This document shows positions 44,140 through 53,800 of a stretch of 64,000 bases of DNA, piece after piece. Origin of the DNA: Actinomadura alba. Lineage in GTDB: Bacteria > Actinomycetota > Actinomycetes > Streptosporangiales > Streptosporangiaceae. Location: assembly GCF_014323705.1 (NCBI RefSeq), contig NZ_JABVEC010000037.1, forward strand, positions 1 through 64,000, written 5' to 3'. Below the pieces are notes generated by a model, which was not told where the DNA came from, did no database searches, and was given only the letters and a program-made list of their open reading frames with translations. Numbering within the stretch: the stretch's first letter is position 1; each line of letters opens with the position of its first letter. A program made the translations under genes and the position numbers.

Positions 44140-45473
44140 CAGCCGGCGTCCCTTGTCAGATGCCGTCTGACCAGGCAGGCCGCGTTGAGACCGCTGCGCA
44201 CGGCTCCCTCCATCGTGTCGGGCCAGCCCGTGTCGGTCCAGGCGCCGGCGAGGTAGAGCCCGGGCCACCGGGTAGTCGCCGGAGGACGGAGCGCGCCGCT
44301 GCCCGGGCCTTGGCGGATGGTGGCGCGCCGCTCCCTGGTGACGAAGAAGTCGATGATCCTGGCCCCGCGCGCGGCGGGCAGGAGCCGCTCCAGCGCCGTG
44401 ACGAACACCGAGCGGATCTCGGCGGTCGGCAGGTCGATCCATCGCTGTGCCGCGGAGACCGAGACGGCCAGGTACTGACCCTCCTGGAGCCCGCTGACCC
44501 GGGTCTTGTCGAAGACCCACTGCACGGGGGAGTCGACCGCCGCGGCGAACGCCAGATCGGTCACCCGCCGGTCGTAGATGACGTGCACGTTGACGATCGG
44601 GCTCGCGCCCAGGCCGCTCCAGCGGTCCCGGTCGGGCACTGCGTCCGGGGGGACCAGTGCCGCGGCGTGTTCGTGCGGTGCCGCGACCACGACGGCGGAC
44701 GCCTCGACCCTGGTGCCGTCCACGACGATCGCGGGCCCGGGCTCGATGGCCTTGATCTTCGCCGACAGGCGAACCTCACCGCCGCGGGCCTCGATCGCGG
44801 CTCGCGCCGCCCTGTCGTGCAACTCGCCGAGCGGCGCCACGAAAATGCCGATGTCGGCCGCGTCGGCCCGGCCGAGCAGGGCGGTCTGGAAGACCAGCGC
44901 CGCCGCGCCCACCGCGGCCTCCCGCATCTCGATGTTCAGGGCGGCCAGCGCGAACAACTCCCACAACATGCGCCGTGCCGGGCCACGCTGCCCGTGGGTG
45001 GCCAGCCAGCCGTCCAGATCCATCCGGTCGAGTGCCGGGTCGGCCGGATCGAGCCTGCTCAGCGCGTACGACCCCCGTACAGCGCGCAACCGGTCGGCCG
45101 GGGCGAGCAGGGAGTATCGCGCCAGCGCGGGCAGCAGGTGGAAGGGACCGGGCAGCCGGCACCGGCGCAGCCGCCCCTCCCGCCCCGCCGGGCTGAGCAC
45201 CTGGACGTCGAACCGGTCCTGAACGCACACGTGGCCGGCCGCGCCGAGCCGGGCGAGCAGTCCCAGGTACGCGGTGCAGCAGCGAAGGAACACATGCTGT
45301 CCGTTGTCCACCATCAGCCCGTCCCGGCTGAAGGAGTGGGTGGCGCCGCCGAGCCTCGGCCGCGCCTCGTACAGAGTGACCGGGCGGCCCATCTCGCCGA
45401 GGGCCAGGGCCGCGGCGATGCCCGCCAGCCCACCTCCCACGATCGCGACCGGCGGCGCCGAAGCGCCGTTCAT
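44139..45473 (-). CDS. hpnE: hydroxysqualene dehydroxylase HpnE
   Basis: 444-aa flavoprotein of the amine oxidase/phytoene desaturase type. FAD-binding VAIVGGGLAGIAAALALGEM, second dinucleotide segment ARPRLGGATHSF and C-terminal GLYLAGAWTDTGWPDTMEGA. In the three-step squalene route it reduces hydroxysqualene to squalene after HpnD and HpnC. Translation overlaps hpnD. Confidence 0.93.
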   Translation of the reverse strand: MNGASAPPVAIVGGGLAGIAAALALGEMGRPVTLYEARPRLGGATHSFSRDGLMVDNGQHVFLRCCTAYLGLLARLGAAGHVCVQDRFDVQVLSPAGREGRLRRCRLPGPFHLLPALARYSLLAPADRLRAVRGSYALSRLDPADPALDRMDLDGWLATHGQRGPARRMLWELFALAALNIEMREAAVGAAALVFQTALLGRADAADIGIFVAPLGELHDRAARAAIEARGGEVRLSAKIKAIEPGPAIVVDGTRVEASAVVVAAPHEHAAALVPPDAVPDRDRWSGLGASPIVNVHVIYDRRVTDLAFAAAVDSPVQWVFDKTRVSGLQEGQYLAVSVSAAQRWIDLPTAEIRSVFVTALERLLPAARGARIIDFFVTRERRATIRQGPGSGALRPPATTRWPGLYLAGAWTDTGWPDTMEGAVRSGLNAACLVRRHLTRDAG

Positions 45474-46327
45474 CGCCCCGCTCCGGTGAGCGCGCGCGCC
45501 GCCACCAGCGTCTTGTCCCATGGCGACAGCGCGAACCGGGTGCCGAGCGCCCCGACCGGGTCGGCCGCGATCCGGTCGAGGAGCGACCGGTAGATCCCGG
45601 TCATCGCCGCGGTGCAGGCCGCGCTGCGGCGATCGAGCAGGGGCAGCAGGCGGACGCCCCGCTCGTACCATTCCCGCGCCCGGTCCACCTCGTACCGCAT
45701 CAGCTCGGTCAGCCGCTGCGGCGTGTCGGTGAACCCGCCGTCGGCGTCGACGTCCAGGGTGCATCCGAACCGGCTGAGGTCCTCGGCGGGAAGGTAGATC
45801 CGCCCGACCCGCCGGTCCTCTCGTACGTCGCGGAGGATGTTCGTGAGCTGCAGCGCGACGCCGAGCGCGTCGGCCAATGGCGCGGCCGCCGGGGGATCCT
45901 CGGCACCGAAGACGCCGAGTGACAGCCGGCCGACCGACCCGGCGACGCACCGGCAGTACGCCACCAGGTCGTCGGGACTCGCGTAGACCGATCCGCGCAC
46001 GTCCGCGGCACAACCGTCGATCAGCTCTTCGAACGCGCTCAGCGGAATCGGATAGCGGATGGCGGCGTCACGCAACGCCACGAGGACGAGGTCGGACCGG
46101 TCCGGTACCGCCTCGCGGAGCGCGGATCGCGCCTGTGACAGGCGGGCCAGCCGCTGCGGCGCCGGCCCCTCGCCGTCCCCGATGTCGTCGATCCGGCGGG
46201 CGAACGCATAAACGGCGCTGAGTGCGCGTCGTTTGGGCGGCGGCAGAAGCCTGATGCCATAGGAGAAGTTCCGTGCCCGCGTGCGGACGACCCGCTCACA
46301 GTGCCGGTAGGCGACGGACACGCTCAC
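45470..46327 (-). CDS. hpnD: presqualene diphosphate synthase HpnD
   Basis: 285 aa. Squalene/phytoene synthase family; Asp-rich motifs RRIDDIGDGEG and LTNILRDVREDRRVGR with the YLPAEDLSRFGC that follows. Makes presqualene diphosphate from two farnesyl diphosphates. GTG start overlaps the hpnC stop (GTGA). Confidence 0.92.
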   Translation of the reverse strand: MSVSVAYRHCERVVRTRARNFSYGIRLLPPPKRRALSAVYAFARRIDDIGDGEGPAPQRLARLSQARSALREAVPDRSDLVLVALRDAAIRYPIPLSAFEELIDGCAADVRGSVYASPDDLVAYCRCVAGSVGRLSLGVFGAEDPPAAAPLADALGVALQLTNILRDVREDRRVGRIYLPAEDLSRFGCTLDVDADGGFTDTPQRLTELMRYEVDRAREWYERGVRLLPLLDRRSAACTAAMTGIYRSLLDRIAADPVGALGTRFALSPWDKTLVAARALTGAGR

Positions 46328-47208
46328 TTGACCGCCTCGCTCCCTCTCATCAGGACCCGCGACCACTCCAGTGGCAGCCGGGCGGGATGGGGGCGCACCG
46401 ACCGGCCGAGAACCTCGTGACCGGCCCGTTCCAGGGCGGCGACGGTGGCGCGCCCGCCTGCGATGTAGCCCGCCACCGCGGTACGGGCGAAGCCGCTCAG
46501 TGACGCGGCGAGCGGGTCGCCGGCCTCAAGAAGCCGCATCGCCCGCCGTGCTTGGAGCGCGACGACACGGCGCAGCCGTGCCGGGGCCGTGGCCCCGCCC
46601 AGGTCGGCCTCGGTGCAGCCGAACCGGCGGAGGTCTTCGCCCGGCAGGTAGACCCGGCCCCTCGCGTAGTCCTCCCCGACGTCCTGGCAGTGCTCGATGA
46701 TCTGCAGCGCGGAGCAGACCTGGTCCGACAGGGCCAGCCGGGACGGGGTCGCGGCGCCGAAGACGTGCAGCACGATGTGCCCGACGGGGTTGGCGGACAG
46801 CTCGCAGTAGGCGAGGAGGTCGTCGAATGTGTCGTAGCGGGTGACCGACTGATCGCGCCGGTTGGCCGCGACGAGCCGGTGGAACGGCTCGGCCGGGACG
46901 GAGCACTGGCGCACGGTGGGGGCGAGCCGCCGGACGACCGGCAGCAGCGGAGCCTGCCCCGCGTACAGGCGGATCAGGTCGGCGTCGATGTCGCCGAGCC
47001 GGCGCAGCCGCTCACCGGGTCCGGTCTCGTCACCGCCCTCGTCACCTGCCGCGTCGGCCACCTCGTCACCGACATCGTCGACGAAGCGGGCGAAGCCGTA
47101 CACCGCCATGAGATGGCACCGATACCGGCGCGGCAGCAGGCGTGAGGCGACCGGGAAGTTCTCGCGCCGGGCCTTGAGCGCGATGTCCCTGACGTCACCG
47201 GAGAGCAT
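46324..47208 (-). CDS. hpnC: hydroxysqualene synthase HpnC
   Basis: 294 aa, first gene of the operon. Motifs RFVDDVGDEVAD (with an acidic insertion DAAGDEGGDE) and QIIEHCQDVGEDYARGR, and YLPGEDLRRFGC. Converts presqualene diphosphate to hydroxysqualene. The acidic insertion after the first motif is not in HpnD. Ribosome site is weak. Confidence 0.92.
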   Translation of the reverse strand: MLSGDVRDIALKARRENFPVASRLLPRRYRCHLMAVYGFARFVDDVGDEVADAAGDEGGDETGPGERLRRLGDIDADLIRLYAGQAPLLPVVRRLAPTVRQCSVPAEPFHRLVAANRRDQSVTRYDTFDDLLAYCELSANPVGHIVLHVFGAATPSRLALSDQVCSALQIIEHCQDVGEDYARGRVYLPGEDLRRFGCTEADLGGATAPARLRRVVALQARRAMRLLEAGDPLAASLSGFARTAVAGYIAGGRATVAALERAGHEVLGRSVRPHPARLPLEWSRVLMRGSEAVK

Positions 47209-47531
47209 GAGGGAATGCTTTCCATCAGGCGACCGGATAAACGCTGGGAAATGCTGGGATGAGCTTTATTAGGCCCGGTCGGGGGGGCGAAATAAATAGG
47301 CGTTTCTTTTGACTTCTCGGAGCTTGATCAAGCGCCGGTCATGGGGGTTCGAGGCGATTGTGGCGAAAGCCCGCTGCCTCGTGTCCACCGATGCCGACCT
47401 GGGTAGGGACACTGGGATGGGCGGCGATCGGCGGCGATGGGGCGGTGCGGCCGAGCGGTGGGCGGTCGGCTGAAAAAGAGGCGAGAAACATGCGTGGGCG
47501 AGAATTGTGCGGGTCGCGTCCGGCTGTGCGT
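47209..47531. other. hopanoid operon leader
   Basis: 323 bases with no gene, between the convergent-to-itself ends of the deacetylase stop and hpnC start, both on the minus strand. It is more AT-rich near hpnC (47270-47330) and should carry the operon promoter, but I cannot pick clear -35 and -10 boxes. Confidence 0.5.
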
Positions 47532-48266
47532 TCATCGGTTACTCGAATTGTCGAGTCGGCATCGGCCGACCCGGTGGTCGCGCAGCGGCCCGACGGCGAG
47601 TCGCGCGGCACGGCAATGCCGCACGAGCTCCGGAAGGGCGCCGAGCGCCGAATGCCACGAGCCCGGCGCGGAGGTGTGGTCGGAATCGTGCAGGAGGAGG
47701 GTCGCGCCGCCGCGCAGACCGGGTGCCAGGGCGGCCAGGACGGACGCGGCGGTCGCCGACTCGGTCCAATCCCTGCCCCAAGCGCTCCAAAGCACCGGAC
47801 GCAGCCTCCACCTGCGGGCCGCCAGCAGGGCCTCGGCGCTGAGCACTCCGTAGGGAGGCCGGTACCAGGTCGGGCGAACGCCGGCCACCGCGGTGACGAG
47901 GTCGGCGGTGCGGCCCATCTCGGTGGTGACCCGGCCGGGCCGGGTCAGCAGGGCGTTGTCGTGCCGCCAGCCGTGCACGGCCATCTCGTGCCCCTCCGCC
48001 ACGATGCGGCGGCCGAGATCGGGATGGCGTTCGAGCAGTTCACCGAGGACGAAGAACGTGGCCCGGCAGCCGAGCCGCTCGAGCTCGTCGAGGAACCGCG
48101 GCGTGGATCGCGGATCGGGCCCGTCGTCGAACGTCAGCGCCACGTGGTCGCCGGCGCCGACGCCCGAGAGCCCCGGCAGCCCCCGGCGCACGGTGGGCAT
48201 CCAGGTCGCCGCCGGCCCGGCGTGGAGCGCGGCCAGGCCGGTCATACCGAGTACCAGCGGATTCAT
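47532..48266 (-). CDS. NodB-type polysaccharide deacetylase
   Basis: 244 aa. N-terminal hydrophobic stretch, then the NodB motifs: TFDDGPDPRSTP, the HGWRHDN metal His pair, RPPYGVLS and LLLHDSDHT. It could remove acetyl groups from an envelope glycan or glycolipid. It is separated from the divergent glycosyltransferase by 29 bases, so both likely share a control region. Confidence 0.9.
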   Translation of the reverse strand: MNPLVLGMTGLAALHAGPAATWMPTVRRGLPGLSGVGAGDHVALTFDDGPDPRSTPRFLDELERLGCRATFFVLGELLERHPDLGRRIVAEGHEMAVHGWRHDNALLTRPGRVTTEMGRTADLVTAVAGVRPTWYRPPYGVLSAEALLAARRWRLRPVLWSAWGRDWTESATAASVLAALAPGLRGGATLLLHDSDHTSAPGSWHSALGALPELVRHCRAARLAVGPLRDHRVGRCRLDNSSNR

Positions 48267-48295
48267 CACCTCAAGTCTGCGGGAGGGACGGGGCG

Positions 48296-49378
48296 ATGCC
48301 AACGAGGCGGCTGCTGATCCTCAGCGCGAGCATGGGCGCGGGGCACGATGGGGTCGCCGGTGAACTGGCCCGGCGGCTCGCCACGGGCGGGGTCGACGCC
48401 GAGGTGATCGATGTCCTGGATCTGCTCCCGCTGCGGCTGGGAGGGGCGCTGCGCTGGTGGTACGGCTGGATGATGCGCACCGCGCCGTGGCTGTACGCCG
48501 TCATCTACCGGGTCTTCTTCGTGTCCGACCGGGCGCCGTCGACGTCGCCGTTGACCGCCTTGGCGGCGGCCCGGCTGGAGCGGCTGGTCCGCCGTCGCCC
48601 GCCGGCAGCGGTCGTGTCGACCTTCCATCTGGCCGCGCAGGTGACCGGGCATCTGCGGGAACGCGGCCGCCTGTCGGTCACCAGCACCGTCCTGCTCACC
48701 GACTTCGCCGTCCATCGGCTCTGGCTGCACCCGGGCAACGACGGCTACCTGTGCCCGACCGCGGCGGCGGCGCTCGGCGTGACCGCGGCGACCGGACGCC
48801 CGGCGTCCTGCCACGCGCCCGTTGTACGCGAGGAGTTCCGCCGGCCGGGTGCCGACCCCGCACAGGTACGGAGCCGGATCGGCGCGCGACCGGACGACCG
48901 CCTGGTGTTGATCTCGACCGGCGCTTGGGGCGTCGGACGCGCCGAACGGACGGCCCGCGTCCTTGTCCGGTCGGGGCGCTACGTGCCCGTGGTCCTCTGC
49001 GGGAACAACGGCCGGCTGCTGCGCCGCCTGCGCGGCGCGGGCGGGGGTGTCGTCGCGCTCGGCTGGCGCGACGACCTGCCCGAACTGATGGCCGCCGCTC
49101 ACGCGGTCGTGGACAACGCCGCGGGGCTGACGTGCACGGAGGCGCTCGCGGCGGGTGTCCCCGTCATCTCGTACCTGCCGATCCCCGGTCACGGCCGGGC
49201 CGGCGCGCGAGCGATGGCACGGGCCGGGCTGAGCGTCCACGCCTCCGACGCCGCGAGTCTGCTGGGGGCACTGGACCGGCTGGCGGACTCGTCGGAGCGC
49301 GACCGTCAGATCGCCCGTGGAACCGCCCTGTTCAGCTCACCGCCGGCCGAGGCGCTGCTCGCGCACCCGACGGTCTGA
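48296..49378 (+). CDS. MGDG synthase-like glycosyltransferase (GT28)
   Basis: 360 aa. N-terminus ILSASMGAGHDGVAGELARRL is that of MGDG/UgtP-type glycolipid synthases, with a C-terminal GT28 domain (VVLCGNNGRLLRRL, ALAAGVPVISYLPIPGHG). May glycosylate a lipid such as diacylglycerol or a hopanoid; the latter is inference from position. Ribosome site GGGAGGGACGGGGCG is strong. Confidence 0.87.
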   Translation: MPTRRLLILSASMGAGHDGVAGELARRLATGGVDAEVIDVLDLLPLRLGGALRWWYGWMMRTAPWLYAVIYRVFFVSDRAPSTSPLTALAAARLERLVRRRPPAAVVSTFHLAAQVTGHLRERGRLSVTSTVLLTDFAVHRLWLHPGNDGYLCPTAAAALGVTAATGRPASCHAPVVREEFRRPGADPAQVRSRIGARPDDRLVLISTGAWGVGRAERTARVLVRSGRYVPVVLCGNNGRLLRRLRGAGGGVVALGWRDDLPELMAAAHAVVDNAAGLTCTEALAAGVPVISYLPIPGHGRAGARAMARAGLSVHASDAASLLGALDRLADSSERDRQIARGTALFSSPPAEALLAHPTV

Positions 49379-49660
49379 CGGCTCCGTGGCCATGGATCGC
49401 CTTCTCGATCTCTCGCATAGGACCAGTTGAGAGAGGGCATGCGCGCCGTATCCGCCCGGTTCGTCCGTTGCAGAAATCCCCACAACTGCTGCGTTTCGTA
49501 AGGAGGGTTCTGCGAGCAGGGCTCCGAGCTGGGACAAGCCGTGAAGATCAGTCTCAGCGTTGACGGGTGTACGCATGTTTCCCAACCCTGCGAACGTTCG
49601 GCAGGGCGCTCGAACGTAGAGTCACCGACTGAGAAAAGCGATAGACCAAAGAGGTGTGCA

Positions 49661-50599
49661 GTGCGATTTTTCCGAGCAGGACTCGCGGTGGCCCTGCTGG
49701 CGGCGGTGTGCGGTTGCGCGGTGACCGGTTCGGGTGAGCGCCCGAAGGCGGCAGAGACCACCGATGCGACCGAGCCCTCCGCGAAGGGCGCCAAGGAGCC
49801 CATCGACGCGCGCGAACTCTATCTGGAGTCACTGAAGCAGCAGGCGCTGCAGCCATCCATCAACCTGGTGCATGAGTACTACCGGCAGGAGAAGTTCTAT
49901 CCAGAGGGCAGTCGTGACGTCGTGGTCTCCGGGTTCGACTACAGGACCAAGAACGTGCGCCTGGAGAGATCACAGGTGATCGTGGCGGACGGGAAGACCT
50001 CGACGGCCTGGGGGACCTGGTGCCTGGGTCGGTCGGAGGACTGGTTCTATTCTTCCGGCGTTCGCCGGCCCTGGGAGAAGAGGTCCACCACGTGCCCGAG
50101 CCTCACCGACCAGACGTGGCTCAACGACGGCCTTGGCGTCGGCGGGCTGACCGCGCAGCAAGCCGACGCTTTCGTCGGGTACCTCGGCGACTTGAAGGGG
50201 TTCATCAATGCGGGCGGGATGAGCTCCGTTACGCGGAACGGCAAGCCGTACGTGCGCCTCGAGATCAAGGTGAAGCCGGTGAAGCTCGCCGGTGGGGGGC
50301 GCCCGGTGGGCGCGGACCTGTACCAGGACGCGTTCAAGTACACCGAGCTTGACTCGCTCACTCACCCGTACGGCTACCTGGCCAGTGGCGGGTCAGCGCT
50401 GGACATCGTCCGCTACATCGACCCCGAGACCCGGCTGCCCGTCTACTCGGAGACGCTGGAGACCGGCGGAGGCGTGTGGAAGATGCACCGGGTCGAGTAC
50501 GAGTTCGGCCGCCCGGTGACCAAGAGCACCCTGCCCGCCGCCGAGCCTCCCATCGCCCGGCTGACGTGGCAGCCGGAGAGCAAGTCGGGATCCCAGTAG
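49661..50599 (+). CDS. hypothetical lipoprotein
   Basis: 312 aa. GTG start behind AGAGGTGTGCA; hydrophobic segment ends in AAVCGCAV, a likely lipobox. The mature protein has an acidic linker, then LYLESLKQQALQ and a folded domain with two cysteines (WCLGRSE, TTCPSL). No family recognised. The 282-base gap before it has no gene; its start at 49379 holds only the previous terminator region. Confidence 0.78.
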   Translation: MRFFRAGLAVALLAAVCGCAVTGSGERPKAAETTDATEPSAKGAKEPIDARELYLESLKQQALQPSINLVHEYYRQEKFYPEGSRDVVVSGFDYRTKNVRLERSQVIVADGKTSTAWGTWCLGRSEDWFYSSGVRRPWEKRSTTCPSLTDQTWLNDGLGVGGLTAQQADAFVGYLGDLKGFINAGGMSSVTRNGKPYVRLEIKVKPVKLAGGGRPVGADLYQDAFKYTELDSLTHPYGYLASGGSALDIVRYIDPETRLPVYSETLETGGGVWKMHRVEYEFGRPVTKSTLPAAEPPIARLTWQPESKSGSQ

Positions 50600-50661
50600 G
50601 TCGGGCCGGGCCCTGCGCCGTGGACCGTGTCGGGCCCGGCCCACCGGGAATTGAACGGATC

Positions 50662-51390
50662 ATGAGGCTTGCGGGCAGTCGTGTACTGATCACTGGTGCG
50701 TCCTCCGGGATCGGAGCGGCGACCGCCCGGGCCATGGCCAGGGCTCGGGCGCGGCCGGTCTTGGCCGGGCGCGACCGCCCAAGGCTCGACGCGGTGGCCG
50801 CCGGCACCGGCGGTCAGGTGCTAACGGCCGATCTGGCGACCGGCGCCGCCGAGCTCGCGGCCATGGCCGGGCCGGTCGACGTCCTGGTCGCCAACGCCGG
50901 GGTGGGATGGGCCGGACCCTTCGCGGAGATGCCGGACGACACGATCGAGCGGCTGATCGCGGTGAACCTGACCGCCCACATCGTGCTGACCCGGCTGCTG
51001 TTGCCCGGCATGATCGAGCGAGGCCGAGGCCATGTCGTCTTCGTCGCCTCGATCGCCGGCGCGGTAGGGGTGCGCGACGAGGCCGTGTACTCCGCGACCA
51101 AGGCAGGTCTGATCATCTTTGCCGAGGGGCTACGGCACGAACTGTCCCAGGTCGGCGTGTCGGTCGTGCTTCCCGGCGTGGTCGACACGCCGTTCTTCGA
51201 CCGGCGTGGAACGCCCTATCGTCGCCGGCGGCCGGCGCCGATAGCCGCCGAGCGTGTCGCGCGCGCCATCGTGTCCGTGGTCGAGCGCGACCTCACGGAG
51301 GCGTACGTGCCGGGCTGGCTCCGGCTGCCGGCCCGCGTGCGAGGTGCCGCGCCGAAGGTCTTCCGGACGCTGGCCGGGCGGCTCGGCTGA
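50662..51390 (+). CDS. short-chain dehydrogenase/reductase
   Basis: 242-aa classical SDR. TGASSGIGAATA (NAD(P) binding), NAGVGW, catalytic Ser in VASIAG and YSATK. Substrate unknown; Arg-rich C-terminal part. ATG after GAACGGATC. Confidence 0.92.
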   Translation: MRLAGSRVLITGASSGIGAATARAMARARARPVLAGRDRPRLDAVAAGTGGQVLTADLATGAAELAAMAGPVDVLVANAGVGWAGPFAEMPDDTIERLIAVNLTAHIVLTRLLLPGMIERGRGHVVFVASIAGAVGVRDEAVYSATKAGLIIFAEGLRHELSQVGVSVVLPGVVDTPFFDRRGTPYRRRRPAPIAAERVARAIVSVVERDLTEAYVPGWLRLPARVRGAAPKVFRTLAGRLG

Positions 51391-51412
51391 GCCGTTCGGG
51401 TTCCTTCAGTTC

Positions 51413-51474
51413 GTTGACTCGTGGCGTGTCGGGCTTCCCAAGCACCTGGAAGCCCCGACACGCCACGAGTCAAC
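51413..51474. terminator. 26-bp inverted repeat hairpin
   Basis: Arms 51413-51438 and 51448-51474 pair over 26 bases with one bulged G, loop nine bases. It begins 22 bases after the SDR stop. A long near-perfect stem of this kind ends transcription or is a dispersed palindromic unit. Confidence 0.75.
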
Positions 51475-51607
51475 GTCGGCCCGCGCCGGTTGGATCTTCC
51501 CGGCATCGGGCGTCGCGCGAATGCGAGCGCTGATGGCAGATATGGACCGTGCTTGCCAGGGAGAGGATCTGTCCTGACCGGATTATGCGAGGGTATGGTG
51601 ATTGATC

Positions 51608-52009
51608 GTGACGATGTTTCGCATCAGCGAGGCCGCGGCGGTGCTGGGCGTCAGCCCGGACACCGTGCGGCGATGGGTCGACGGCGGTCGGCTTCCCGCG
51701 GAACGCGACGAGCACGGCCACCGGATGGTGGCGGGTGCGGATCTGGCCGGGTTCGCGCGGGACCGGATCGACGCCGAGAACGGGTCGGGCGTCTCCTCGG
51801 CCCGGAACCGGTTCCGGGGGATCGTGACCGCGGTGATCAAGGATTCGGTGATGGCCCAGGTCGAGATCGTGGCCGGGCCGTTCCGGGTGGTTTCGCTGAT
51901 GAGCCGTCAGGCCGCCGATGAGCTGGGCCTGGAGGTCGGGGTGGTGGCGGTCGCTGTGATCAAGTCCACCAATGTCGTCGTGGAGATCAGTGAGGTACTC
52001 ACGCGGTGA
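51608..52009 (+). CDS. HTH-TOBE (Mop) molybdate-responsive regulator
   Basis: 133 aa. N-terminal MerR/excisionase-type HTH (SEAAAVLGVSPDTVRRWVDGG), then a single TOBE/Mop domain (NRFRGIVTAVIKDSVMAQVEI, SRQAADELGLEVG) that binds molybdate. Likely controls the modABC genes 18 bases downstream. I use GTG at 51608; ATG at 51614 also fits. Confidence 0.88.
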   Translation: MTMFRISEAAAVLGVSPDTVRRWVDGGRLPAERDEHGHRMVAGADLAGFARDRIDAENGSGVSSARNRFRGIVTAVIKDSVMAQVEIVAGPFRVVSLMSRQAADELGLEVGVVAVAVIKSTNVVVEISEVLTR

Positions 52010-52027
52010 GTCGGTAAAGGAGCCCTG

Positions 52028-52822
52028 GTGTTCAGACGCTTGTCCCGGTGGACCGTCGCGGTCCCGCTCACCCTCGCCCTGGCGGCCGGTCTGTCCGGCT
52101 GCGGCGGCGACGACTCCGGAGGCGCTTCCGGCGCCGCTTCCGGCGGAAGCGGTAAGACGCTGACGGTGTTCGCCGCCGCGTCACTGACCGAATCCTTCAC
52201 CGAGCTGGGCCGGACATTCGAATCCGCTCACCCGGGCACGAAGGTGAGGTTCAACTTCGGGTCCAGTGCCACGCTGGCCCAGCAGATCACCCAAGGTGCC
52301 CCGGCGGACGTCTTCGCGGCGGCCAGTCCGGCGACGATGAAGACCGTGACCGATGCGTCGTTGGCCACCGCCCCGGCGACGTTCGTACGCAATCGGCTCG
52401 AGATCGCCGTTCCCGCCGACAACCCGGCGAAGGTCGACGACCTGCGGGATCTGGCCGACTCGAAGGTCAAGGTGGCGCTGTGCGCGGAGCAGGTCCCCTG
52501 TGGCGCGGCGGCGGCCAAGGCACTCGACGCGGCCGGGCTGAAAGTCGAGCCGGTCACCCTCGAGCAGGACGTCAAGGCCACTCTCACCAAGGTCGAGCTC
52601 GGTGAGGTCGACGCCGCGCTGGTCTACCGGACCGATGTGCTCGCCGCGGGCGGCAAGGTGAAGGGCATCGGCTTCCCCGAGGCCGACAAGGCGATCAACG
52701 ACTACCCGATCGCGGCCCTGTCCAAGGCGCCGGCCGCCGACCTTGCCCGGCAGTTCGTCCAACTGGTGCTGTCTGCCCAGGGCAAGAGCGTGATGGCCAA
52801 GGCCGGATTCGACGTCCCCTGA
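52028..52822 (+). CDS. modA: molybdate-binding lipoprotein ModA
   Basis: 264-aa extracellular binding protein of the molybdate ABC importer. Signal ends in lipobox LSGC; LTVFAAASLTESFTELG and ASPATMKTV are ModA landmarks. GTG start after AAAGGAG. Confidence 0.92.
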   Translation: MFRRLSRWTVAVPLTLALAAGLSGCGGDDSGGASGAASGGSGKTLTVFAAASLTESFTELGRTFESAHPGTKVRFNFGSSATLAQQITQGAPADVFAAASPATMKTVTDASLATAPATFVRNRLEIAVPADNPAKVDDLRDLADSKVKVALCAEQVPCGAAAAKALDAAGLKVEPVTLEQDVKATLTKVELGEVDAALVYRTDVLAAGGKVKGIGFPEADKAINDYPIAALSKAPAADLARQFVQLVLSAQGKSVMAKAGFDVP

Positions 52823-52912
52823 CCCAGTCCTTGATCGCACCTTGCCTCCGGCCTCGCCGACCCGAGACCCTGGAGCCGGAAGCGCCCTTGGCCGGAAGAC
52901 CCTCTTGATCGG

Positions 52913-53800
52913 ATGCCCCTGGTTGGAAGCATGCTGACACCGAGGCCGGGCTCCAGCTCGGGCTCGGCGGGGTCGAAGGGATCAGCGGGCCGGGGTCGTG
53001 CGCGGCGCGACTCCGGCCCGGCCGGCCGTGTTCCGTGGGTTCTGGTGGTGCCCGCCCTGGTCGCGCTCGTGTTCCTGGTGGCACCGCTGGCCGGGCTGCT
53101 CGTACGGGCACCGTGGTCGACGCTGGCCACGCGGCTGGCCGAGCCCCAGGTGCTGACGGCGTTGCGGCTGTCGCTGGTCACCGCGACCCTGGCCACCGTG
53201 CTGTGCCTGCTGCTGGGGGTACCGCTGGCGTGGGTGCTGGCCAGGGTCGACTTCCCCGGTCGGCGCCTGGTCCGGGCGCTGGTCACGGTTCCCCTGGTGC
53301 TGCCGCCGGTGGTGGGCGGCGTCGCGCTGTTGCTCGTACTCGGCCGGCGCGGGCTGGTCGGCCAGTGGCTGGACTCCGCATTCGGGATCACGTTGCCGTT
53401 CACCACGACCGGCGTGGTGCTGGCCGAGGCGTTCGTGGCCATGCCGTTCCTGGTGATCAGCGTCGAAGGGGCACTCCGGGCGGCGGACCTGCGGTTCGAG
53501 GAGGCCGCGGCCACCCTGGGCGCCTCCCGCTGGACGGTGTTCCACAGGGTCACGCTGCCGCTGATCGCGCCGGGCGTCGTGGCCGGGGCCGTGTTGTGCT
53601 GGGCCCGGGCGCTGGGCGAGTTCGGTGCCACTATCACGTTCGCCGGCAACTTCCCTGGCCGGACCCAGACCATGCCGCTGGCGGTCTATCTCGCGCTCGA
53701 GACCGAGCCCGAGGCCGCGATCGTGCTGAGCCTGGTCCTGCTCGCCGTCTCCATCCTGGTCCTGGCCAGCCTGCGCGACAGGTGGGTCACCAGCCCATGA
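52913..53800 (+). CDS. modB: molybdate ABC permease ModB
   Basis: 295 aa. N-terminal Ser/Gly-rich cytosolic part, then about six membrane helices and the permease EAA loop EEAAATLGASRWTVF. ATG at 52913 or 52931. The 90-base gap after modA has no gene. Confidence 0.9.
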   Translation: MPLVGSMLTPRPGSSSGSAGSKGSAGRGRARRDSGPAGRVPWVLVVPALVALVFLVAPLAGLLVRAPWSTLATRLAEPQVLTALRLSLVTATLATVLCLLLGVPLAWVLARVDFPGRRLVRALVTVPLVLPPVVGGVALLLVLGRRGLVGQWLDSAFGITLPFTTTGVVLAEAFVAMPFLVISVEGALRAADLRFEEAAATLGASRWTVFHRVTLPLIAPGVVAGAVLCWARALGEFGATITFAGNFPGRTQTMPLAVYLALETEPEAAIVLSLVLLAVSILVLASLRDRWVTSP

